This document shows positions 17,285 through 24,392 of a stretch of 64,000 nt of DNA, piece after piece (the stretch's first letter is position 1; each line of letters begins with the position of its first letter). Source of the DNA: Candidatus Tectomicrobia bacterium (GTDB lineage: Bacteria > UBA8248); assembly GCA_016192135.1 (NCBI GenBank), contig JACPUR010000024.1, forward strand, positions 1-64,000, written 5' to 3'. The position numbers and the translations under genes were made by a program. Under the pieces are notes generated by a model. That model was not told the origin of the DNA. It made no database searches and saw only the letters and a list, made by a program, of their open reading frames with translations.

Positions 17285-17620
17285 CCGGCGCGGGTTCGTT
17301 CGCAGGGGCGGATTTCAAACCCATCCCTGCGGACGAGGTCGGCGGGGATGTTCGTCCGTAGGGGCGACCGGCCGGTCGCCCCTACAGATGGGTTCGGCGG
17401 TGATGTGCGTTTGTAGGGGCCCCTACGGACACCCGGCGGTGACGCAGGGGCGTATTGCCATGCGCCCCTGCGGGTTGAATGTCCGTCGCGGATCGCACCC
17501 GTGGGGGCGGCCCCCCGTGGCCGCCCTTCGGCAAAGGGACAGGCTGTGTGGATGGGGCAGGCACGGGGGCCTGCCCCTACCGATGCATGCGGGGATGTCC
17601 GCCCGCCCAAGGAGACCCTC
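17285..17620. repeat. 336-bp cluster of GTAGGGGC-type palindromes
   Basis: No gene is seen. There are at least five tandem family members: a degraded copy at 17302-17332, a perfect 28-bp palindrome at 17358-17385 (core GACCGGCCGGTC), a minimal 14-bp palindrome GTAGGGGCCCCTAC at 17413-17426, GCAGGGGC..GCCCCTGC at 17444-17471 (core GTATTGCCATGC) and a two-part copy at 17511-17580. The densest repeat site in the window is this one. It ends at the AAGGAG ribosome site (17609-17614) of the next gene. Confidence 0.85.
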
Positions 17621-18082
17621 ATGCCCGGCCTGTTCTACGAGGACCTGACGGAGGGCCGCGCCTGGGTCACCCCGGAGCGCGCCCTGGGCGAGGCCGAGGT
17701 CATGGCCTTCGCCGAGCTCTCGGGCGACCGCACCCACCTCCACACCGACGCGGAAGCGGCGGCGCGCGGGCCTTTTGGCGAGCGCATCGCCCACGGCCTG
17801 CTGGGGCTCTCGGCCCTCTCGGGCCTGATGATGGGGATGGGCTTCCTCGAGGGCACGGTCGAGGCCTTCCTGGGGCTCGAGTGGCGCTTCACGGGGCCCA
17901 TCCGCTTCGGGGACCGGGTGAGGGGGGAGATCGCGGTCAAGGCGAAGCGCCTCAGCCGCAAGGGCCAGGGCCTCGTCACCTTCGGGCTGAAGATGAAAAA
18001 TCAGAAGGATGAAGTGGTGCAGGAGGGCGAGTTTACGCTGATGGTAGCGAGGCGGGAGGGGGAGCCCCGCCCGTCATTCTGA
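17621..18082 (+). CDS. MaoC-like (R)-specific enoyl hydratase/dehydratase
   Basis: This encodes 153 aa. ATG 17621 has AAGGAG 6 nt upstream; the open frame before it is repeat DNA. The hot-dog fold hydratase motif is present: ELSGDRTHLHTDAEAA..GPFGERIAHGLLGLS, with catalytic Asp and His in SGDRTHLHTD. Members hydrate (R)-enoyl-CoA or act in mesaconyl-CoA type pathways, on cytoplasmic CoA thioesters. There are no neighbouring fatty-acid or polyhydroxyalkanoate genes, so the substrate is open. Repeats on both sides make it look like a single-gene insert. Confidence 0.88.
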   Translation: MPGLFYEDLTEGRAWVTPERALGEAEVMAFAELSGDRTHLHTDAEAAARGPFGERIAHGLLGLSALSGLMMGMGFLEGTVEAFLGLEWRFTGPIRFGDRVRGEIAVKAKRLSRKGQGLVTFGLKMKNQKDEVVQEGEFTLMVARREGEPRPSF

Positions 18083-18203
18083 GGGAGCCCGCCCAGGCGG
18101 CTCGCCGCTTGGGGACCCGGAAAAGAGGGCGACCGAAGAATCCGTTTTTCTTCGATGATAGGCCGAAAAGCAGAAGCAGATCCTTCGCTGCGCTCAGGAT
18201 GAC
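18073..18203 (-). repeat. MITE-like element, copy 2 (inverted relative to 1371-1517)
   Basis: It begins GTCATTCTGAG (18073-18083) and ends CTCAGGATGAC (18193-18203), the same terminal inverted repeats with one mismatch. It contains the block ACCCGGAAAAGAGGGCGACC, the reverse complement of the block in copy 1. The left end overlaps the last codons of the MaoC gene, so insertion contributed to that protein's C-terminus. Confidence 0.7.
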
Positions 18204-18231
18204 ATCCTCATAATATCTCCTAAGCCTGGAG

Positions 18232-18275
18232 TTGCCTCTCCGGCGAAATAATTATAATTTTAGTTATAAGGAGGG
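18232..18275 (+). promoter_or_regulatory. Promoter and likely autoregulatory operator of the toxin-antitoxin pair
   Basis: A consensus -10 TATAAT is at 18253-18258, with a -35-like TTGCCT at 18232-18237 (15-bp spacer). Two TTATAA boxes (18252-18257 and 18264-18269) flank a 6-bp spacer and overlap the -10, a plausible AbrB-type operator. A strong ribosome site AAGGAGGG is at 18268-18275. The stretch is strongly AT-rich in high-GC surroundings. Confidence 0.6.
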
Positions 18276-18282
18276 ACGCGCC

Positions 18283-18582
18283 ATGCCCAGCACCAGGACG
18301 AAGGCCGCCAAGCCGAAAGCCGCGAAGCGGAAGGCCAAGAAAGCCTCGCCCGCCCGGAAGGACACCGTGAAGCTCCGGAAGGTGGGGGGCTCCCTGGGGG
18401 TGATCCTCCCCAAAGAGGCGCTCGACGCCCTGAATCTCAAGGAGGGCGACGAGATGTTCCTCCACAGCACGCCCGAGGGGGTGAAGCTGACGCCGTACGA
18501 TCCGACCTTTGCCGAGGTCATGGAGTCCACTCACGACTACATGCGCCGCCACCGGAACGCCCTGCGCGAGCTGGCGAAGTGA
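18283..18582 (+). CDS. SpoVT/AbrB-domain antitoxin
   Basis: This encodes 99 aa. ATG 18283 follows AAGGAGGG by 7 nt. The N-terminal 30 residues are Lys/Ala-rich (TKAAKPKAAKRKAKKAS) and probably disordered. Residues about 32-75 are a swapped-hairpin AbrB domain: TVKLRKVGGSLGVILPKEALDALNLKEGDEMFL. The C-terminal helix (FAEVMESTHDYMRRHRNALRELAK) probably binds and neutralises the toxin. It overlaps the downstream toxin gene by 4 nt (GTGA), so the two are translationally coupled with the antitoxin first. AbrB antitoxins usually repress their own promoter, and the TTATAA pair upstream fits. Confidence 0.9.
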   Translation: MPSTRTKAAKPKAAKRKAKKASPARKDTVKLRKVGGSLGVILPKEALDALNLKEGDEMFLHSTPEGVKLTPYDPTFAEVMESTHDYMRRHRNALRELAK

Positions 18583-18974
18583 AGGCCGAGCCCAGGTGGC
18601 TCACCGTCGCAATAGTTAAGGACGTCCATGAGGCGCAACTCCGCCTCTTCGGAGGTTCGTTCGGGATACGCGACGCGGGCCTTCTGGAAAGCGCCGTGGA
18701 GCGCCCGAAGCATCTCTTTCACTACGGCGAGAACCCGTCGCTTTTCGACCTGGCTGCTACCCTTTGCATGGGTCTGGTCAAGAATCACCCCTTTGTGGAC
18801 GGCAACAAGCGTGCCGCCCTGCTGAGCGCCCGCGCCTTCCTCTACATCAACGGCCAGGTATTCGAGCCGGAGGAGGTGGACGAGGTGCGCATCATGCTGG
18901 CCGCCGCGGCGGGCGGGGCGGACGAGGCGCTCCTGGCCCGCTGGTTCAAGGATTTCTCGAAGCGCCGCCGCTGA
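18579..18974 (+). CDS. doc: Doc/Fic-family death-on-curing toxin
   Basis: This encodes 131 aa from GTG 18579, which overlaps the antitoxin stop. The Fic-fold active motif is HPFVDGNKRAA, followed by FLYINGQ. This is the Doc subtype (HxFxDxNKR), which in phage P1 phosphorylates EF-Tu and stalls translation. Conserved upstream elements (FGIRDAGLLESAVERP) match Doc. The catalytic His, Asp, Asn, Lys and Arg are all present, so it should be active. Classic Doc partners with a Phd antitoxin; here the partner has an AbrB domain. Confidence 0.92.
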   Translation: MKAEPRWLTVAIVKDVHEAQLRLFGGSFGIRDAGLLESAVERPKHLFHYGENPSLFDLAATLCMGLVKNHPFVDGNKRAALLSARAFLYINGQVFEPEEVDEVRIMLAAAAGGADEALLARWFKDFSKRRR

Positions 18975-19313
18975 TATCCTCGCCCCCGCCAAGACGGCAG
19001 CCATTCTTTCCTCTCCCCCCCCAAAAAATCCCCCCGTGCATGAAATTGCTGTCATTTGCCGCGATTTGCGGTAACGGACTTTTCCCCTCCAGGCCCTAGA
19101 TTGCCTCCGGGCGGGCGAGCGCGCGCCCGCGCGGAGGGAGGATTGCGCATGGGAGGAGAGCGTTTGAGGGGCCGTCGCGGGAATTGAGGGGAAAAGCCCA
19201 TCAAAAGATGGAGGCGCGGCCGGCCGTCGCCGGAGGAGGAAGTAACGGTTAGTAACGGATAATAAGGGATAAAGCCCATCAAAAAAGGGTTGGGCGTGGC
19301 CTGACCAGTCCCC
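18975..19313. other. 339-bp gene-free region with short direct repeats
   Basis: This lies between the toxin gene and the convergent lar operon. It contains AAAGCCCATCAAAA twice (near 19193 and 19271), GTAACGG three times (near 19070, 19243 and 19251) and a GC-rich inverted stretch (GCGGGCGAGCGCGCGCCCGC). A short minus-strand frame here has no recognisable content. I see no tRNA or clear terminator, although the 3' ends of two operons meet here. Confidence 0.5.
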
Positions 19314-19556
19314 TTACCCTCCGACGATGGCCGGGAAGACGGAGAGCTCGGCGCCCTCCCGGAGGGGGGCGTCCGGGGTGGCGTGGCGGCCGTCGAGGAG
19401 GATGACGTAGGCCTCCTCGTGGGGGATCTGAAAGCGGTCGAGGACGTCCGCGACCCGGGCGCCCGGGGGCAGGCCGAGGGAGTGGGCGCCCTCCTCGTCC
19501 ACCTCGGGGGGCATCTTGCCGGCGAAGTCGGCGTAGAGGCGGAGCCGGATGTTCAT
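19314..19556 (-). CDS. MoaD/ThiS-family sulfur-carrier protein in the lar operon
   Basis: This encodes 80 aa. ATG 19556 overlaps the larC stop by ATGA. It has the beta-grasp ubiquitin-like pattern (NIRLRLYADFAGKMP, ARVADVLDRFQIP, AYVILLDGRHA, DAPLREGAELSVFPAIVGG) and ends in the obligatory Gly-Gly that is activated as a thiocarboxylate. MoaD serves molybdopterin and ThiS serves thiamine, but neither pathway is encoded nearby. Its tight coupling to larEBC suggests that it delivers sulfur during nickel-pincer cofactor synthesis. An E1-like activating enzyme is not in the window. Confidence 0.88.
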   Translation of the reverse strand: MNIRLRLYADFAGKMPPEVDEEGAHSLGLPPGARVADVLDRFQIPHEEAYVILLDGRHATPDAPLREGAELSVFPAIVGG

Positions 19557-20827
19557 GGGTCCTTTCCCGGAGCGGCGCGGCCCGCCGTGGGCGCGGCCGA
19601 GCGGGCGGCGGCGAGGGCGGCGTCCATCACTTCCTTGAGGGGGGCGCCCGAGGCCTCGGCCAGGCGGCGGCAGTCCTCGAACTCGGGGGCGAGGTTCACG
19701 ATCTCTCCCTCCCAGCGCGCCCGCTTGACCCGCGCCCGGCCCCAGGGGAGGTCCACCTCGATCCAGTCGCGCTCCGCGGTCGAGCGCTCGGCGGCGCGGT
19801 GGCGCACCCCCAGGGTGGTGGTTTCGCGGAAGAGCATCCGGGTCAGCTCCTCGCGGCGCTCGGGGGGGCAGAGCAGCGTCAGCAGGTGGGCGGGCCGGCC
19901 CTTCTTGCCCACGGTGGGGACGGCGAAGGCGTCGAGCGCCCCCAGCGCCAGGGCCCGCTCGATGACGTGGGGGAAGAGCTCGGGCCGCATGTCGTCGAGG
20001 TTGGCCTCCAGGATGGAGACGACGGAGGGCGGGGCGTCCCCGGACGCCGCTTGGCCGGCCTGGGAGGCCTCGCCCAAAAAGGCGCGGACGAGGTTGGGGA
20101 GGGCGGCGTCCCGTTCCCCGGAGCCGTACCCCACGGCCGCGACCTTCATGGCGGGCATGGGGCCGAACGAGGCGGCGCTCTCGGCCAGGAGGAGCGCCCC
20201 GGTCGGGGTGAGCACCTCGCCCTCCAGGCCGTTGTCGAAGACGGGGATCCCCTCCAGGAGCTTGGCCGTGGCGGGGGCGGGGACGGGCATCCGCCCGTGG
20301 GCCGCGTGGACGTAGCCCCGGCCCACCGGAAGGGGGGAGGCCGTCACCCGCTCGACGCTCAGGAGCTCCAGGGCCAGGAAGTAGCCCGCGATGTCCACGA
20401 TGGAGTCCTCGGCCCCCACCTCGTGGAAGTGGATGGACTCGACGGGGACGCCGTGGATGCCCGCTTCGACCTCCCCCAGCCGCCGGAAGGCCTTGAGGGC
20501 GCGCTCCCGGGGCCGGGGGGGCAGGGAGGACTGGCGGATGAGGCGCTCGATCTCGGTGAGGGAGCGGCCGTGGCTGTGCCCGTGGCCTTGGTGCTCATGC
20601 CCGTGCCCGTGATGGGAGTGATCATGAGGGCGCTCCACGTGCACCCGGAACTGGGAGGCGGAGACGCCTCGCTTCACCACCCGGCCGAGCGAGAGCCGAA
20701 CACCCTCCAGCCCCAGGGACTGGAGCGGCCCCTCCAGGGAGGCGAGGGGGAGCCCCAGGTCGAGCAGGGCGCCGAGGAGCATGTCCCCCGCGACCCCGGC
20801 GAAGCAGTCGAAGTGGAGGGCTCTCAT
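19553..20827 (-). CDS. larC: Nickel-pincer cofactor biosynthesis protein LarC
   Basis: This encodes 424 aa. ATG 20827 overlaps the larB stop (ATGA). It starts with the LarC signature HFDCFAGVAGDMLLGALLDLG, then a histidine-rich nickel-binding stretch (about 67-88, many His in HDHSHHGHGHEHQGHGHSHG), then IHFHEVGAEDSIVDI and LTPTGALLL. LarC uses CTP to insert nickel into the dithio-pyridinium nucleotide made by LarB and LarE. In Lactiplantibacillus the protein is split and joined by ribosomal frameshifting; here it is one uninterrupted frame. The LarA racemase gene is not in the window. Confidence 0.96.
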   Translation of the reverse strand: MRALHFDCFAGVAGDMLLGALLDLGLPLASLEGPLQSLGLEGVRLSLGRVVKRGVSASQFRVHVERPHDHSHHGHGHEHQGHGHSHGRSLTEIERLIRQSSLPPRPRERALKAFRRLGEVEAGIHGVPVESIHFHEVGAEDSIVDIAGYFLALELLSVERVTASPLPVGRGYVHAAHGRMPVPAPATAKLLEGIPVFDNGLEGEVLTPTGALLLAESAASFGPMPAMKVAAVGYGSGERDAALPNLVRAFLGEASQAGQAASGDAPPSVVSILEANLDDMRPELFPHVIERALALGALDAFAVPTVGKKGRPAHLLTLLCPPERREELTRMLFRETTTLGVRHRAAERSTAERDWIEVDLPWGRARVKRARWEGEIVNLAPEFEDCRRLAEASGAPLKEVMDAALAAARSAAPTAGRAAPGKDP

Positions 20828-21582
20828 CTCTTGGCCGCCAGGCGGTTGATGAGGTGGGCCTGGCAGCCGGCGCCGAAGCCGTTGTCGATGTTCACCACCG
20901 AGAGCCCGGCCGCGCAGGAGGTGAGCATCGCGAAAAGCGCCGTCAGCCCGCCCAGGCTCGCGCCGTACCCGATGGAGGTGGGGACGGCGATCACCGGCAC
21001 GTCCACCAGCCCGGCCACCACCGATGGCAGCGCCCCCTCCATCCCGGCCACGACGACGATGGCGTTCGCCTCGCGCAGCGCCGGGAGATCGGCGAGCAGG
21101 CGGTGGAGCCCGGCCACCCCGGCGTCGTAGATGCGCTCGGCGCGGGAGCCCAGCGTCTCGGCGGTGACGGCGGCCTCCTCGGCGACCGGGAGGTCGGAGG
21201 TCCCGGCGCAGACGACGGCCACGAGCCCCACGGAGGCCGGGGGCTCGGGCGAGGGGAGGACGGCGATGCGGGCCGCCTCGTGGTGGACCGTCTCGGGGAA
21301 AATCTCGCGGAGGGCGCGGACGTGCTCATCCTTCGCCCGGGTCAGGAGGACGGGAGAGCCCTTGGCCCGGAGGCTCCGGGCGATCTCGGCCACCTGGGCG
21401 GCCGTCTTCCCGGCCCCGAAGATGACCTCGGGGAAGCCGTTGCGGAGGGCGCGGTGGTGATCGACGCGGGTGTGGCCCAGGTCCTCGAAGGGGAGGTCGC
21501 GCAGCCGCTCGGCGGCCTCCTGGGGGCTTATGGCCCCCTCGCGCACCTGCTCCAGGAGAGCCTGGATCCGGCCGGGGTTCAC
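20824..21582 (-). CDS. larB: Nickel-pincer cofactor biosynthesis protein LarB (NaAD carboxylase/hydrolase)
   Basis: This encodes 252 aa from GTG 21582, which overlaps the larE stop (GTGA). The N-terminal part reads RIQALLEQVREGAISPQEAAERLRDLPFEDLGHTRVDHHR and GFPEVIFGAGKT. The C-terminal AIR-carboxylase-like core has VVCAGTSDLPVAEEAAVTAETLG, VVVAGMEGALPSVVAGLV and PTSIGYGASLGG. LarB carboxylates the pyridinium ring of nicotinic acid adenine dinucleotide and cleaves the phosphoanhydride, the first step of the nickel-pincer pathway. It is similar to PurE in its core, but the N-terminal extension and operon position identify LarB. Confidence 0.96.
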   Translation of the reverse strand: MNPGRIQALLEQVREGAISPQEAAERLRDLPFEDLGHTRVDHHRALRNGFPEVIFGAGKTAAQVAEIARSLRAKGSPVLLTRAKDEHVRALREIFPETVHHEAARIAVLPSPEPPASVGLVAVVCAGTSDLPVAEEAAVTAETLGSRAERIYDAGVAGLHRLLADLPALREANAIVVVAGMEGALPSVVAGLVDVPVIAVPTSIGYGASLGGLTALFAMLTSCAAGLSVVNIDNGFGAGCQAHLINRLAAKR

Positions 21583-22421
21583 GGGAGGACGGGGAGGCCG
21601 TTCCGCCCCCGGAGGACCTCGTTCATGCTCCCGGAGCGGAAGCCCTCCAGGTCGAGGGCGACGTAGGTGAAGCCCGCCGCCTTGACGCGCCGCGCGGCCT
21701 CCTCCGCGAGCCCCCGGGCGAAGAGGGCGGGAATCTCCTCCCTGGGGATCTCGATCCGGGCGATGGTGCCGTGATGCCGCACCCGGAGCTGGCGGAAGCC
21801 CAGCTCGCGGAGCGAGGCCTCGGCCCGCTCCACCTGGGCGATCTTCTCGGGGGTGATGCGGTCCCCGTAGGGGAACCGGCTGGAGAGGCAGGCCTGGGCG
21901 GGCTTGTCCCAGGTGGGGAGGCCGAGCTCCCGCGAGAGGTGGCGGATCTCGGCCTTGGTGAAGCCGGCCTCCATCAGGGGGCTGCGTACCTCGCGCTCGC
22001 GGGCGGCCCGCATGCCGGGGCGGTGGTCCCCCAGGTCGTCGGCGTTCGAGCCGTCGGCGATGACCGGGAGGCCCTCCTCGTCGGCCACCCGGCGGAGGAC
22101 GCCGTAGAGCTCGTCCTTGCAGAAGTAGCAGCGGTTCGGCGGGTTGTTGCCGAAGGAGGGGTCGCTGATCTCCTCGGTGTCCACGATGCGGTGGCGGATG
22201 CCGATGCGGCGGGCGAGCTCGGCCGACTCCTCCAGCTCGGCCCGGGCCAGGGTGACGGATCTCCCGGTGACGGCCAGGGCGCGGGGGCCCAGCACCCGGT
22301 GGGCCACGCAGGCGAGGAGGGTGCTGTCCGCCCCGGCCGAGAAGGCGACGAGCACGCCTCCCGCTTCGCGGAGGATGCCCTCGAGCCTGCGGGTTTTCTC
22401 TTCCAGATGGGCCGATTCCAA
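21579..22421 (-). CDS. larE: ATP-dependent sacrificial/Fe-S sulfur transferase LarE
   Basis: This encodes 280 aa. The start is TTG 22421, chosen because GGGAGGAAA lies 5 nt upstream. The PP-loop is VAFSAGADSTLLA (25-37). Three cysteines stand out: C98 and C101 in NRCYFCK and C178 in PAQACLSSRFPYG. C178 matches the sacrificial cysteine of Lactiplantibacillus LarE. Enzymes with all three, such as that of Thermotoga, bind a [4Fe-4S] cluster and act catalytically. LarE adenylates the pyridinium carboxylates and replaces them with thiocarboxylates. It is the first gene of larE-larB-larC-carrier, each joined by a 4-nt overlap. Confidence 0.95.
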   Translation of the reverse strand: MESAHLEEKTRRLEGILREAGGVLVAFSAGADSTLLACVAHRVLGPRALAVTGRSVTLARAELEESAELARRIGIRHRIVDTEEISDPSFGNNPPNRCYFCKDELYGVLRRVADEEGLPVIADGSNADDLGDHRPGMRAAREREVRSPLMEAGFTKAEIRHLSRELGLPTWDKPAQACLSSRFPYGDRITPEKIAQVERAEASLRELGFRQLRVRHHGTIARIEIPREEIPALFARGLAEEAARRVKAAGFTYVALDLEGFRSGSMNEVLRGRNGLPVLP

Positions 22422-22566
22422 GCCGATTTCCTCCCTTGCCCGGGCATTTTATCTTGGGCGCCGCGGGGGAGCAATGAGGCCGTTCCCGGGGGCCGTCCGT
22501 TGAAACGCCTTGTGATAGACTTGCGGCCCTTCGGCGGGGAGGCCGCCCGACCGAAATGTTCATTCT

Positions 22567-22593
22567 GTAGGGGCAATTGGCTGTCGCCCCTAC
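22567..22593. repeat. GTAGGGGC-type palindrome, imperfect core
   Basis: The ends are GTAGGGGC and GCCCCTAC, around a core AATTGGCTGTC that is no longer fully self-complementary; the right arm is extended to TCGCCCCTACGG. It appears to be an older or recombined copy. Confidence 0.75.
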
Positions 22594-22679
22594 GGACGAA
22601 TTGATCCACTTCCCCCTCTCCCTCCGGGAGAGGGGCGGCAGCCACGAAACGATATTTGCTTGAGAACTTGCCAGCGGAG

Positions 22680-22706
22680 GATCGGGCGAGGCTTCATCGC
22701 CCGATC
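22680..22706 (+). promoter_or_regulatory. Perfect 10-bp stem-loop in the hisC leader
   Basis: GATCGGGCGA (22680-22689), loop GGCTTCA, TCGCCCGATC (22697-22706). It ends 6 nt before the hisC ribosome site AAAGGAGA. It could modulate translation or mRNA stability. No U-tract follows, so it is not a standard terminator. Confidence 0.55.
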
Positions 22707-22728
22707 TGATTCAAAGGAGATCCCCGCG

Positions 22729-23823
22729 ATGCCGTTCGACCCCAAGGCCCTGCTGCGCAAGGGAGTGGACTCCCTCGCGCCCTACATCCCCGGCCGGACG
22801 ATGGAGGAGGTGGCCCGGGAATACGGCGCGGCGGACATCGTGAAGCTGGCGAGCAACGAGAACGCGCTCGGGCCCTCGCCCGCGGCGCTGCGGGCGCTCC
22901 AGGCCGCGGTCGGAAAGCTGCACCGCTACCCGGACAGCGCGGCCCGGGACCTCCGGGCCAAGCTCGCCGGGAAGCTGGGGGTGGCGGCGGGGCAGGTGTT
23001 CGTGGGGAACGGCGGGGACGACGTGCTCTCCGTGCTGGCGCGCACCTTCCTGAACGAGGGGGAGGAGGCCGTCATCCCCGCGCCTACCTTCAGCCCCTAT
23101 GCCCACGTCTCGCGGGTCATGGGGGCGCGGGTGGTGACGAGCCCCCTGCGGGACTTCCGGATCGATCTCGGGGACGTCCGCGCCAAGGTGACGGAGCGGA
23201 CGAAGCTCATCTTCCTCTGCAGCCCGAACAACCCGACGGGCGCCATCCTCCCCGAGCGGGAGCTCGTCCCCTTCCTGAAGAGCCTGCCCCCGCGAGCGAT
23301 GGTGCTCCTGGATGAAGCCTACGGGGATTTTGTGGAGGACCCGGCGTTTCCCGATTCCATCGCGCTGAGCGGGCGGTTTCCGCTCGTCGTGCTGCGCTCG
23401 TTCTCGAAGATCTACGGCCTGGCGGGCCTGCGGGTGGGCCTGGGGGTGGGGCGGGAGGAGCTGATCGGTTACATGGATCGGGTGCGGGAGCCGTTTAACG
23501 TGAACCTTCTGGCCCAGGCCGCCGCCGCCGCCGCCCTGGACGACGAGGCCTACCGCCGGAAGGCCATCGAGACGGTGAAGGAGGGGAGGCGGAGGCTCTA
23601 CGCCGCCTTCCGGCGGATGGAGCTGCCCTGCCTGGAGAGCCAGGCCAATTTCGTCTTCGTCCGGGTAGGGGACGGGGACGGGGTGTTCGAGGCGCTCATG
23701 CGCCGGGGGGTCATCGTCCGCCCGGGGAGCGTCTTCGGCTGTCCGGAATGGATCCGCGTGACGGTGGGCCTGCCCGGAGAGGATGCGAGGTTCCTGGAGG
23801 CGCTGCGGGAAATCCTCGGTTGA
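22729..23823 (+). CDS. hisC: Histidinol-phosphate aminotransferase
   Basis: This encodes 364 aa. ATG 22729 follows AAAGGAGA. It is a fold-type I aminotransferase with HisC character: LASNENALGPSP, LHRYPDSAARDLRAKLA, VGNGGDDVLSVLARTF, SPNNPTG (165-171) and the PLP lysine K227 in RSFSKIYGLAGLRVG. It converts histidinol phosphate and 2-oxoglutarate to imidazole-acetol phosphate and glutamate, in the reversible direction used for histidine synthesis. No other his gene is nearby. Some HisC proteins also act on aromatic amino acids, which cannot be excluded. Confidence 0.92.
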   Translation: MPFDPKALLRKGVDSLAPYIPGRTMEEVAREYGAADIVKLASNENALGPSPAALRALQAAVGKLHRYPDSAARDLRAKLAGKLGVAAGQVFVGNGGDDVLSVLARTFLNEGEEAVIPAPTFSPYAHVSRVMGARVVTSPLRDFRIDLGDVRAKVTERTKLIFLCSPNNPTGAILPERELVPFLKSLPPRAMVLLDEAYGDFVEDPAFPDSIALSGRFPLVVLRSFSKIYGLAGLRVGLGVGREELIGYMDRVREPFNVNLLAQAAAAAALDDEAYRRKAIETVKEGRRRLYAAFRRMELPCLESQANFVFVRVGDGDGVFEALMRRGVIVRPGSVFGCPEWIRVTVGLPGEDARFLEALREILG

Positions 23824-23832
23824 TCCATCGCC

Positions 23833-23861
23833 CGGGTGCAAGACGGATTGTCTTGCACCCG
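23833..23861. terminator. Hairpin between convergent hisC and HU gene
   Basis: A perfect 12-bp stem CGGGTGCAAGAC (23833-23844), loop GGATT, GTCTTGCACCCG (23850-23861). It lies 9 bp after hisC and 10 bp after the HU stop. Neither side has a strong U-tract, so it may be a weak bidirectional terminator or an mRNA 3' stabiliser. Confidence 0.55.
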
Positions 23862-23871
23862 CCGGTCCGGG

Positions 23872-24147
23872 CTACTTGTTGACCGCGTCCTTGAGGGTCT
23901 TGCCCGCCGAGAACTTGGGGACCTTCGCCGCCTTGATCTTGATGGCCGCGCCGGTCTGAGGGTTGCGCCCCATCCTGGCCGAGCGCTTCGAGACGGAGAA
24001 GGTGCCGAAGCCGACCAGGGAGACGCGCTCGCCCTTCTTCAGCGCCTTCGAGAGGTTGACCAACAGCGAGTCGAGCGCGCGGTCGGCGGCAGCCTTGGAG
24101 ATTCCTGCCTCTTCGGCAATCTTCACGACCAAGTCGGATTTCTGCAT
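23872..24147 (-). CDS. HU-family histone-like DNA-binding protein
   Basis: This encodes 91 aa, the normal length. ATG 24147 follows GGAGGAAGTTTC. It has the HU/IHF fold: helices [27 protein letters not shown], then [17 protein letters not shown] and the DNA-inserting arm [30 protein letters not shown] with the conserved Arg-Asn-Pro. It bends DNA in the nucleoid. A good sigma70-like promoter lies about 80 bp upstream. Whether it is HU or an IHF-like paralogue cannot be told from this window. Confidence 0.97.
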   Translation of the reverse strand: MQKSDLVVKIAEEAGISKAAADRALDSLLVNLSKALKKGERVSLVGFGTFSVSKRSARMGRNPQTGAAIKIKAAKVPKFSAGKTLKDAVNK

Positions 24148-24225
24148 GAAACTTCCTCCAGGCCCTCAATGAGCACCACGACAGGGGAATAAGGATTCGA
24201 AAAGGATGCCCTCCAGATAGACGGG

Positions 24226-24254
24226 AATCTAGCCCACCACCCTGCCAACGTCAA
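24226..24254 (-). promoter_or_regulatory. Sigma70-type promoter of the HU gene
   Basis: On the minus strand, -35 TTGACG (24254-24249), a 17-bp spacer, then -10 TAGATT (24231-24226). This gives a leader of about 70 nt before ATG 24147. Confidence 0.65.
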
Positions 24255-24370
24255 TCATTTTTCTCCGAGGGCATGTGAAAAAATCGGGGACGAGTGACGG
24301 AGATCGCAAGGCGCCCGCAACCGCATGTGCCTGGCCCGTGAAGAGACAAATCGAGAAAAGACAAATGAAA

Positions 24371-24392
24371 CAGCGGAACCGCGCGGCCGCTG
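24371..24392 (-). terminator. Possible terminator of the DEAD-box helicase gene
   Basis: Stem CAGCGG (24371-24376) and CCGCTG (24387-24392), followed on the minus strand by TTTCATTTGTCTTTT. The 6-bp stem and interrupted U-tract make this a weak call. It lies 75 bp after the helicase stop. Confidence 0.4.

Larger units (their letters stand above)
22422..22728. other. Divergent intergenic region between larE and hisC
   Basis: This 307-bp gap holds a GTAGGGGC-type palindrome (22567-22593), a CTCTCCCTCCGGGAGAG hairpin near 22615, and a perfect 10-bp stem-loop at 22680-22706 just before the hisC ribosome site (AAAGGAGA at 22713-22720). Promoters for both directions must lie here, but no clear consensus was found. 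Confidence 0.6.

Noticed and set aside
17285-17620. CRISPR array
   Set aside because: The clustered repeats are palindromes of differing length with irregular spacing and no unique spacers of constant size; no cas genes are nearby.
18975-19313. A 76-aa minus-strand ORF at 19052-19282
   Set aside because: No conserved residues or ribosome site; it lies in repeat-rich intergenic DNA.
19553-20827. A programmed frameshift in larC as in Lactiplantibacillus
   Set aside because: The reading frame is continuous from the first to the last conserved block, so no frameshift is needed.
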